From Pascua guehoae (taxonomy: Eukaryota > Basidiomycota > Tremellomycetes > Trichosporonales > Trichosporonaceae), in contig BCJX01000012.1 of assembly GCA_001600415.1 (NCBI GenBank), positions 753,425 through 817,424 on the forward strand: a DNA stretch of 64,000 bases. Reading direction: 5' to 3'. Position 1 is the first letter of the stretch. Each line of letters starts with the position of its first letter. A program made the position numbers and the translations under genes. Below are positions 10,943 through 19,653 of this stretch, in pieces. The notes below the pieces were generated by a model. That model searched no databases. It saw only the letters and a program-made list of their open reading frames with translations, and was not told the DNA's origin.

Positions 10943-13900
10943 ATGAGCCAACGACCTCGCCGCGCCGCCGCCGCTGCCGCCTCAGCCGCTGCACGTGCCG
11001 CAGCAGCAGCTGAAGCCGCCGCCGTGGGCTCTCCATCGTCGACAGGCTCCGCTGCCGAGCTGTCCTCTGGCGACGACGAAGAGTTTGTCGGTTCCGAGAG
11101 TTCCTCGGATGGCGACGCGGAAATCGAGGAAGCTGCCGACGACGAGTCGGACATTGCGACTGAGCCCGACGACGGAGGGAACGATTCCGACATGGAGGTC
11201 GGAGGCGGGACGAAAGGTGGTGTTCGAGGATTGAAGGCGCGGCCGAGCAACGGCGCTGCGGGGCGTAAGGCCGCACGCCGCGTCGACATGTCGCTGTCGG
11301 GCACGGGATTTTCCAAGAGCACCGCTGCGGCGCTCTCGCGCTCAGCGGTCGGCGCTCTTCCTGCCGCTTACCGCGAGCTCCTGAGCGAGGCGTCCCACGC
11401 CATTGTCAAGCGGGAGACTGTCCCGCCGCGACCGTCGACGTCGAACAAGAGTGGAAACTTTCCAATTGGCGCAGTGACACCCTTCTTTACGCGTCTGGCC
11501 AACCGTCCGCGGCCGAGGGGCGTCAACGAGGTTGTCGTCGAGGACGTCCCCGAGTCTCTGGAAGAGCGGAGGTCACGCCAGCACGAACGCGCCAAACGGG
11601 TCGCGATCGTGTCGCCATGGGAGGCGTGGGAGGGTGAGGGCTGGTGGCCCGAAATGTATCGACACAGTGAGGATGCCGGAGGTACAACCAAGGGCAAGGC
11701 AAAGGCGAAAGCGGCGGCAGCAGAGGACAGCAAGCTTCCCGAAGGGTGGATATTTAGAGACGACGTCCGTATCGGTCTCGACGCCGTCGGGGGGACGAGT
11801 CCCAAAGACGTCATGTCCGCTGCGTAAGTACTGGGTTGTGGATGCCGCTCACATCAGCGACGCAAAGGCCTTCCTCCCTCCCTTGGATGGCATTGTTCTT
11901 CATCTAGGATCCGGGTCACCAGATGCGCAGACACGTCTCAGTCTCGAACCATTCGCGTCGGAGTCTTTCAGTGCGTTCAGCTGGAGGACGAGTTCCGTTT
12001 TAGCTGACGTGCCAGCCACATCAATACAGACCTCTGAAGGCTTCGTGTTCAACGCCGGCGCGCCCGTCTGGGGCCTCGACTGGTGTCCCTATCCTGAGAG
12101 TCTTGCGTACCGTACGTGTCTTCCCGGCCGTCTGGAATCTTCCCTCTGAGCACCGTAAAGTGACTTGCTGGTCAAGCTTCCTCCAGCTTGCTAGCATGTG
12201 ACCTTACCCCTTGCCTTTCTTCCTCGACCTGACTTCGTTTTCCTCCCTTCTCTCCCCTTTCCTCTTCCTCTCCCTAAGGCTGACGTGCAGAACACGACTA
12301 TGCCCAACATCTAGCCGTCTCTACTGTACCGTCGGACGCCGAGACGCCAATTGGGGGCAAGTGTCCTCCACAGACACCCGGTGCGATCCAGATCTGGTCC
12401 ATCCTCCCTCCCGACGCTGGCAATTCAGCAGCTCCTCAAGGTGGCGCAACGTGCGAGATGGTCTTGTGCATCGAGGGCGGGCCGACAGTAGACCTCAAGT
12501 GGATGCCACTGGGCGCGTGGGACGAGCCAGTCGCCGATGGCGGCTTGCCGAAACTCGGCATCGTCGGCGCTGCCCAGCTCGACGGCTCCCTGTCCCTCTA
12601 CACCGTCCCGCATCCACGTGCGCTGCGCGCGTCGACAGGAACTAACGATGGGCCCGTGTACCGTGAGTTGCTTCCCGACAACATTGGCTGACAACAGTTC
12701 GTGCGTCGCCGCTTCTCAAACTCAGTGTCCCCGACGCAGCCATAAACTGCATCCAGTGGCTCTCGGGTGCCCGCGTCGTCGCCGGTCTGTCGAATGGTTC
12801 GTCCCAACTACCCCGATCCTAACCTAACACTGTCAGGTCACATTATCGCATGGGACGTAGTCGACGCACTTGTGACCCCCGGCGCTCAGCCCCCGCTACC
12901 TTCAGTCTACACTGCAGTCGCACTCTCGTCCATCCGCACCATTGCCGCCGCGCGTGTCCCGCCACCAAAAGCCGACGGCGAGCTCGACTATGCCGGAGAT
13001 GCCTTGTATGTGGCGTATTCGGCCATGGACGGGAACGCAGGCGTGCTGGATATGCGTGATCCGACAAACGTCGACAATCTCAACCGTTCACGACGTAAGT
13101 GCCGAAGATCCTTGTCGGGGTCATTTCTGGTTTCGTATTTGCTCGCTACCTGTCTCTCATGACGCCTTGTTCTCAATGTGCCCCGTTCATCGCTTCCTTT
13201 CTGCCAATTCTCCGCGCCTACACGCCTTGGCCGCTTGCTGACTCGCAGTCCCCTGTATGGCCGTAGGATGGACGTCCCAAGGTGTCACTCCGCTGTACGC
13301 CGATGTCGACTACCTCATCGTCATGGCCCAGATGCGCTCCGTTACTTCCCCCGCTGCGCACCTGCTTGCACCGCACCGTGGACCCATCTTTGTGAGCAGC
13401 AGCGTCGGCTCACTACGAGGCCGTAACTGACCCAACTCCAGGAGATTGCCACGTCCGACTACCACACAATGGTGGCCTCGGCGGGAAGCGACGGAGCGTT
13501 GATCCTTTCCAACACGGCTGGTGGATTCCACCGACGCAAGCTTGCGGTAAGTATGGTGTTCTGTCACGAGTTCCTGTGGGGGTGCTGTATCCTGGGAGAG
13601 ACCTAGCTGCAGGCTTCGCCCATCGCAGCCAGATGCCTTCCACCTCTGCCACCCGCTCCACCGCGTCCCACCCACTTCACCTGCTCTCACCTCCTTGCCA
13701 GACCCCACATCTCTCCGACTAACCCCCAGGGCATGCTCTTCCAACGCCTATACGAGCTCGACTACGACACGCACACGGGCGAGTACCGCATGACCCATGG
13801 CTTCATGGCCGAGACCGCGGGCCTCGAAGAGGCGACGTCCAAAGCGAGCCATCGGAAGCAAAAAACCAAGAGCCACCAGGCAGACGCCATGGCACCCACA

Positions 13901-14065
13901 AAGGGTGTCGACGCGCTCGTCAAGACGGCCGTGTGGACGCGCAACGTTGCGCTCCACCGCACCGCGTGGCAGAGCGGCGCGGGCATTGGCGCGGCGGGGT
14001 GGCTTGCGTCGGCTGGGTTCAGTGGTGTCGTGCGTGTGGAGGCGATGAGCGGGGATTATGTCTAG
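10943..14065 (+). CDS. sfc6: TFIIIC subunit with WD40 propeller (Sfc6/Tfc6, GTF3C2-like)
   Basis: Nine exons (10943-11823, 11858-11970, 12016-12111, 12291-12662, 12698-12796, 12837-13094, 13249-13391, 13442-13546, 13730-14065) encode 800 aa. ATG 10943 is the first in frame after an upstream stop-free but ATG-less leader. The first 290 residues are Ala-rich, acidic and disordered. The propeller then shows the signature blades of this subunit: GAPVWGLDWCPYPE, QHLAVST, GAIQIWSILPP, GPTVDLKWMPLGAWDEP, LGIVGAAQLDGSLSLYTVPH, INCIQWLSGARVVAGLSNGH. In the family this protein belongs to the tauB module of TFIIIC that binds the B box of tRNA genes and recruits TFIIIB and Pol III in the nucleus. Introns are 34-182 nt. 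Confident by ordered motif match to GTF3C2. Confidence 0.88.
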
Positions 14066-14850
14066 ATGCAGAGGGTGAAGTCCGGTCCCGGGGAAGGTTG
14101 GTGGAGTGGGGTACAGATGTAACACTAGGCTCCTGCTTCCACGACAAATGTGGAACGGCCCCTACCACCGGTAGGGGCATTCACGCTGAACGTGAGGCTC
14201 GACTAGACTCTGATCTCGAGTCTCTGGCCTCCAGACTCTGACAGCCGACTTTGATGTGTAGCCTTCGACCTCTAGGCTCTGACAGTGACAGCCGGACTCT
14301 AACGGCTAGACTCCGGGAGCTGCCTTGGTCGCAGAGCTGTCTGCCCCCTTCGTTAGCCTCTTACCGCCTCTCGCATCGCATCGCCGCCATGTCCACGCGC
14401 GCAAACTCAAACTGCTCTCGCCACGGGTGTTGCAACAACCCAGTCTTGGACCCCATCCCAACCCCCATCCCAACCCCCCACCCAACCCCCACCCCCACCC
14501 GGGCACACAGCCTACAGCACATGACCAACGTCCAACGCCTTCTTAGTTCAGTGGTTAGAATTTTTCACTAGTAGTGTCTCCTCAAGACTTGCTGTGCATG
14601 AAATGCCGGCGCGGAGGGTAAATTACCATTTTTGCCCCCGCTGGCACGCAAAAATGCCAGTTGCCTCCTTTCCATTTTCAACGAGTGACTACTATATAGG
14701 GTTGAGCTGTCAGTGTGCGGAGTATCTAAGGAGCTGGTCCGGCCAACTTGACGGTCTGGGGTAGCTGGCTTCGCACACTGCGATTCATAAACATTCCTTA
14801 CATGTGTCGGAGCACTTCTGAGAACTGAATACAAACGGGGGCATGCCCCG
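14066..14850. other. convergent intergenic region with short repeats and a tRNA-like fragment
   Basis: Holds the 3' ends of the TFIIIC gene and the secreted-protein gene. It contains a hairpin (14158-14178), several GACTCTGACAGCCG-like direct repeats at 14200-14310, a C-rich repeat of CCCATCCCAA units at 14448-14508, and a 20-nt stretch at 14541-14560 resembling a tRNA D-arm/A box (TAGTTCAGTGG). No B box follows. Confidence 0.55.
14158..14178. repeat. perfect hairpin, 9-bp arms and 3-nt loop
   Basis: GCCCCTACC and GGTAGGGGC flank the loop ACC, 93 bases past the TFIIIC stop codon. It could form in the 3'UTR of that transcript. No poly-T follows on either strand. Confidence 0.7.
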
Positions 14851-15303
14851 CTAACAGTGCCACTTCTGTCTGCTAGCCCAACCCTTATCCTTGAAGACGG
14901 CCGTGATCTGGAAGCAATGGGTGGCCATGCGATTCAGGCGGACGGGTCCGGCGTACTCGATAAATTTTCCAGAGTCGGTGGGGCGACCGCGATCGGGTTC
15001 GTCCCAGTCGATCATGGTGATGCTCATTCTGGCCCTCTTGCCCGTGTTGTTGTTGAGGTAAGCGCAGTTGATGCCGCCATCCGCGGACGAGTAAAAGACC
15101 CACAGGGTCGCTTTGTTGGAGAAGAGATCCTTGCGCTCGATCACATTGCCGGGGCACAGCGCGCGAGCTTCGATGGGGACCGTCTCGGAGCGGTCGTCGA
15201 GGTTGACTTCGGTCGATCGGTCGGCCAGGTCGCCGCCGGCAATGGGGGAGGCGACGGCTGCCGCGGCAGCGAAGAGAGCGAGGAGCGTCTTGCCGAGCAT
15301 CAT
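14851..15303 (-). CDS. small secreted four-cysteine protein
   Basis: A single-exon frame of 150 aa with tandem ATGs at 15303 and 15300. Residues 1-19 are a clear signal peptide (LLALFAAAAAVASP). The mature part has four cysteines (ALCPGN, GINCAY, THCFQI and the last residue, KWHC), enough for two disulfides, and one N-glycosylation sequon (NNT). A TATATAAAG-like box lies about 50 nt before the start. It is short and extracellular, with a Tyr/Trp-containing core (TLWVFYSSADGG). No family is recognised. Whether it acts on hosts, as an inhibitor, or in the wall cannot be said. Confidence 0.75.
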   Translation of the reverse strand: MMLGKTLLALFAAAAAVASPIAGGDLADRSTEVNLDDRSETVPIEARALCPGNVIERKDLFSNKATLWVFYSSADGGINCAYLNNNTGKRARMSITMIDWDEPDRGRPTDSGKFIEYAGPVRLNRMATHCFQITAVFKDKGWASRQKWHC

Positions 15304-15353
15304 AGGCGTGGTGAGTGAGTGGGGGTAAGGAGAAAGTGATTAAGAGCGCCCGG

Positions 15354-15362
15354 CTTTATATC
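15354..15362 (-). promoter_or_regulatory. TATA box of the small secreted protein gene
   Basis: Plus-strand CTTTATATC reads GATATAAAG on the minus strand, 51 nt before the ATG at 15303. This spacing is short enough that the 5'UTR must be very small. Confidence 0.55.
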
Positions 15363-16210
15363 CCCCCCGACCCCAACGCTCTCTCGGCCTGTACATACGT
15401 GCACCCCTGTGGAGCTACTTGAGAACGATAGGCCTTCAGACACATCTACTCGCCGCTGCCCACGCCCCAGAAGTCTCGAGGTCAGTTGACAGGATTCTCG
15501 TTGTGCCAGCGTCATTCGAAGTGTTCCACACGAACTGAAGGTTCCGATCATCTCATCGTGCTAGTCAAGTCCGTGGTCGCGTTGACGACGTGTTCGTTTA
15601 TCATCGCCGAACAAGTCACGCGCCATCTCTCGTTCTATAGCCACGCCGAAGTCCTACAGCGGGCCATGCCCGTGAGGAGTTGGTTCCAACATTCCAATCG
15701 TTCAAAAGTAAGCTAATGTTAAATGATGAACATGACGGTGACACACCCTTCCACACCCTGCCACACCCGATCCAGGCACGGCGACCATGCTTAACACTCA
15801 CCCTCGTCCCTCGTCAGCTACAACCCAAACTGGGCGGGTGTAGCCAAGGTGCTTGCGGGTGCTTTTATACGAGGCCAAGCGAAACCGACCGCCCAAGGCT
15901 CAATCATACCGGACGACGGTATGACGGTCAGCTGACGGGCAGCTCGCACGTCAGTGTGTCATGTGCTTTCGCGGAGCTCGAACAAGGACATGTTCTGAAG
16001 CGACGATGAAACGTCTGCGGGGAGCGATGGGGCGTCTATCGTCCTCACAACAACTCGGACCTACGTCATGGCATGCATGGTGGGCGGTGTGCAAGTGTAA
16101 GTGCACCACCATGTCCACCATGCGATGTGGCACGCAGGAATTATTGTTGTAGAAACTAGAGAATAGAGTAACATGAAGAACTAGATACGGCGCTCGACCC
16201 TTAAAAGCGC

Positions 16211-16231
16211 CGCGGCGGCGTCGCCGCCGCG
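16211..16231. repeat. GC-only palindrome, 10-bp arms
   Basis: CGCGGCGGCG and CGCCGCCGCG are separated by a single T. It is wholly GC and stands out from AT-rich flanks (AGATACGGCG before, TTCTATTTCAAC after). Confidence 0.8.
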
Positions 16232-16580
16232 TGGGTACAAGGCTTCTATTTCAACAGGAACTAGTCACTAAGCGGCCAAATTAAGAGAGACCCACTATTG
16301 CCCGCTGCTAGAGCACTGTTGCAATGTCTCCTCTTAACCCGCGTTCTGCATGTCCCATGCCCCCTGCTGACCTAGGCCCTCTGCAGACCCGTGGCCTCTG
16401 TATATCTCCCCCCTTGTATTCTTGGGAGACATAATTATTGTACCCCCTCCTCGTTCTTTCAAGGGCCATGTGGTCTCCACATGTCGACCACATGGTTTAT
16501 CTCGGGCATCTTCGCTTTATATAATAGATGAGGTGACCCGAGGGATACTTTGTGCAGCGGGACGTGATGTGGCCGGACAT

Positions 16581-16652
16581 TTTGGGTTTGGTTTTACTTT
16601 TGCTTTGGTTTCGCCACGGAGCCGTGGCACGCAGCGTCAAACCCAAAACGCT
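16581..16652. repeat. nested inverted repeat
   Basis: Outer arms TTTTGGGTTTG and CAAACCCAAAA enclose an inner hairpin, GCCACGG-AG-CCGTGGC. Further GAAACGG and CAAAACGG copies follow to about 16692. It could be a folded RNA element or the remnant of a small mobile element. Confidence 0.65.
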
Positions 16653-17488
16653 ACGTTGGCCGAAACGGACACCAAAACGGACGCCGAAACGATGGCCCAC
16701 TGGCTGGCGTCGTGTCGTCGGGGTCGTTCCGAGGAGTATCGGGATATGCTCTTACCCACTTGTACGACCTTTCTGTACCACTTGTTTGTAGGACGTGGTA
16801 CGAGGTATGGGCTGGCATTTGGGATAGAGTTGGGCCGTTAGTCGTCGCTAAAAGCCCGAGCTGTGCCTTGTGGCGGGCGTTGCGATGGCGTTGGACAAGT
16901 ACCGGTACGTGTGTTTATCTAATGGTAGACGGTATGGACGTGTGCAGAGGTACGTGTGTTTATCCAACGGTGGACGACTTAACGCTGGACGACTAACTGG
17001 ACGAACGCTCGACGCCGCTCAGTCTCAGCCACACGTCACATACTGTCCCCGTAACGCACTCAAACCTGCCAAACAGGCACTCTTGCAATGTCGGGCAGAG
17101 CTTGTAACTGAAACTCGTAACTCGTGCCGGGGCAAAAGAGCAAGCGCAAGTGTTGCGAGCCAGTAACAACGAAACAACGATACATGGGTTGGAGGCACAG
17201 TTGATACATTCCTGCTTCCCACCAAACATACGTTGCGTAGGTTTCGGGTACAAATAAGCCCCGCGGCGGGCCCGGGAGAGAGCCGAAATGCCCCGCATCC
17301 TGGCCGAGCGTGGCACTCGGGCCTGCCAGATGTGGCACCGGGTATCGCAAAGGACTGGGGTTGCGTTGATACTCGCGCTTGTGTGTTGTGGGGGCGATCC
17401 CGTTCGTGTCGTGTCGAGGTCATGTACTGCGCTGTACGTTTGTGCGGTGGGAGAGTAGGACCAGGTGGGAGTAACAGGCAGTAAGATG

Positions 17489-17533
17489 CAGCACGACCTG
17501 CAGCACGGCCCGCAGCACGACCTGCAACACGAC
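17489..17533. repeat. short tandem repeat, CAGCACGACCTG units
   Basis: About four imperfect copies of a 12-bp unit (GCAGCACGACCT). No reading frame of interest uses it. Confidence 0.65.
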
Positions 17534-17780
17534 CGAGTACTGCACGAGGAGGCTGCACGACGAGCATACGAGGCAGCAGTAACCAAGCACATCCGCCTGT
17601 CGCAAGACATAAATACCGCCTCCCTCACATGTCTGTTGCCCATCGCCATTCCTCCCAGTCTGAGGTGAGCTATGACCCTCCGAGCCACACTCTGGGGCAC
17701 AATCTGACGCCCAGCAAAGGTCCAACCCACCCACCGAGCTATTACTCCTGTACGATTATAATCAACGTAACCCTTTACAA

Positions 17781-17936
17781 GGTAAGCCGTGGGCCAACCC
17801 CCGAACCCCCTCAACCCCCTCAACCTCAAGCCCCTCAACCCCTCAACCCCAACCCCCTCATCCCCCTCAACCCCATGAACCCCATGAACCCCCTCATCCC
17901 CCNNNNNNNNNNNNNNNNNNNNNNNNNNNNNNNNNN
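17781..17936. repeat. C-rich minisatellite ending in an assembly gap
   Basis: Units of the form CCCCTCAACC and CCCCATGAAC fill 17781-17902 and run into 34 Ns at 17903-17936, followed by CCCCCCGCGG. The repeat probably caused the gap, so its true length is unknown. It sits in the promoter of the collagen-like gene, 57 bases before its ATG. Confidence 0.85.
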
Positions 17937-17992
17937 CCCCCCGCGGTAACGCCCTCGCCCCTACTCCCCAACCCGCTGACCAGCAAGACACA

Positions 17993-18523
17993 ATGAAGCT
18001 CAACCTCCTCCCCCTCGTCCTCCTCCTCACCGCCGCCGCCCACCCCATCACCCCCGACACCGCGCTCGAGGTCCGCGGCGGCGGCGGCGGTGGCGCGTGC
18101 ACGACGGGCAACTGCGGCGTCGTCGAGTGCAAGACTGGCGAGTGCGGCGGTGACAAAGGCGACAAAGGCGGCGACAAGTGCACCACTGGCGACTGCGGTG
18201 GTGACAAAGGCGACAAGTGCACCACGGGCAACTGCGGGTGCACCACTGGCACCTGCGGCGGGGCGAGCTGGAGCTGGAGCTGGAGCTGGGGCGTCGGGGG
18301 CAAGGGCAAGGGCGAGGGCGAGGGGGGTAAGTGGGGTGGCAAGTGGGAAGACAAGTGGGGGTGGGTCAAGGGGGGCAAGGAGGGCAAGGAGGGCAAGGGC
18401 GACAAGGGGGAGGAGTGGGGCAAGGGCGACAAGGGCGACAAGGGCGACAAGGGCAAGGAGTGGGGCAAGGGGGGCAAGGGCAAGGGCCCGTGCAAGCGCG
18501 GCGAGGAGGGTGATGACTGCTAG
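17993..18523 (+). CDS. collagen-like, cysteine-rich secreted protein
   Basis: Single exon, 176 aa. Residues 1-16 form a signal peptide (LNLLPLVLLLTAAAHP). After a Gly run comes a block with five copies of C-[T/K]-TG-x-C-G (CTTGNCG, CKTGECG, CTTGDCG, CTTGNCG, CTTGTCG) separated by GDKGDKGG spacers. Next is an alternating Ser-Trp stretch (SWSWSWSW), then Gly-Lys-Glu/Asp repeats (GDKGDKGDKGKEWG) and two terminal cysteines (PCKRGEEGDDC). The regular paired cysteines suggest disulfide cross-linking or metal binding. The Gly-x-y part resembles collagen without true GXY periodicity or Pro. It is probably an extracellular or wall protein. No known family is recognised. Confidence 0.72.
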   Translation: MKLNLLPLVLLLTAAAHPITPDTALEVRGGGGGGACTTGNCGVVECKTGECGGDKGDKGGDKCTTGDCGGDKGDKCTTGNCGCTTGTCGGASWSWSWSWGVGGKGKGEGEGGKWGGKWEDKWGWVKGGKEGKEGKGDKGEEWGKGDKGDKGDKGKEWGKGGKGKGPCKRGEEGDDC

Positions 18524-19653
18524 CGGTCATAGTTTCCGTGGGTCTAGTTAGGAAATAGTCATGTAAGAAGGTCGTCAAGTGGGCCAGGAGGTGAGGTGGG
18601 AGGGAGGATGAGGAGTGGTTAGGACGTGGTGCGAGAACGGTGCTCTGGCTTGTGCCCGACTAGCTGGCGAGAGAATGGGCAGGAACGACAAGCCGGGGGT
18701 TCGGTCGTCAATATGGGCGTGGGAGGTGAAGTGGGAGGTCATGTCGAGGGGTGGATAGGACGTGGCGAGGACGGTGCTGTGTCTTGTTGTGTCTTTTATG
18801 CCAGGCCAGCTGTGAGAATGGACAGGAACAATGAGCGCCGTGAGAGTGTGAATGTCCCCACGACATGGGTTGAGGACAACTTGCAGCGAGTGAGCAGATT
18901 ACCGACCACGCACTCAGACGGTTGGTATTCATGTGTGCGAGGGACCACGGCTCTATGGACAAAAGCCACGACTCCCGGGCCCTTCAGCAGAATCGGCACG
19001 AGTGAGTTAGAACGCACCACGACAACAGAGTTTGCTTGGTATGCCCACCCTCCTCATCTCAGCTAGCGTTGGGCTTGTACTCCACTATCGTTGTTTAGAT
19101 TAGGATCCCGGCGGGGCGAGTGCCATCCCGGATGGGAGGTCGACATCCGGAATACTGGGGCTGGGAGGTCGAGATTGTTCGGTTAAATGTGCTGATACGC
19201 GAACACTCTCCTGGTTGTCACCAAGTTTTGTAGCGATCAGTTCGGTTACTGTTACGCCCTGTCAGTGTACATTCCCCGCGATCCCATGGGTTTCTGAGCA
19301 ACAAGCTGTGAGCACCTCTTGGCTTTTCTTGAAGGGGTGGGCAGGTTGGTGCATGGTCGAGCACCCAGGCATGTGTGGAGGCTGACTGTCGGCGGCCGAG
19401 GCACGGCATTCGGCGTTCGCCGCTGCGCCTCCACCCCACACTGACGTTGGCCACTTGGCACTTTGGCCCACTATCGTATTGTGCGTGGCCTCGTGATTGC
19501 AATCGAGGTGGGCCCGGTTCGGTCTGCGGTCGGTTGTTATGAGGCCGGTTTGTCCATATAACCCATTCTAGTCCGTGAGCGGGATGCTAGTACGACCAAC
19601 CTCGTTGATCCTCACTCTTCTCTCGGCACTCGTCGAGGACGCTGACTACCACC
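18524..19653. other. intergenic, with a local duplication
   Basis: No supported gene. Contains the imperfect direct duplication at 18588-18833 and the promoter of the acyl-CoA ligase; 19110-19170 has repeated GGGAGGTCGA motifs. Confidence 0.55.
18588..18833. repeat. imperfect direct duplication of about 105 bp
   Basis: 18588-18690 and 18723-18833 share the order GAGGTGA(G/A)GTGGGAGG, TAGGACGTGG, ACGGTGCT, CTTGT, GAGAATGG(G/A)CAGGAAC. Divergence of roughly a quarter suggests an old local duplication. Confidence 0.6.

Larger units (their letters stand above)
15363..17992. other. repeat-rich intergenic region
   Basis: About 2.6 kb without a supported gene. It holds two palindromic structures (16211-16231, 16581-16652), a direct repeat of GGTACGTGTGTTTATC at 16903 and 16950, short CAGCACGACCTG repeats at 17489-17533, a C-rich minisatellite from 17781 and an assembly gap of 34 Ns at 17903-17936. 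Long frames on the minus strand across 16993-18495 are mirror images of the collagen-like gene and repeats. Confidence 0.65.

Noticed and set aside
16993..18495. 500-codon minus-strand frame opposite the collagen-like gene
   Set aside because: Its residues are Pro-Leu-Ser repeats mirrored from the plus-strand gene and the C-rich minisatellite, and it runs through the assembly gap.
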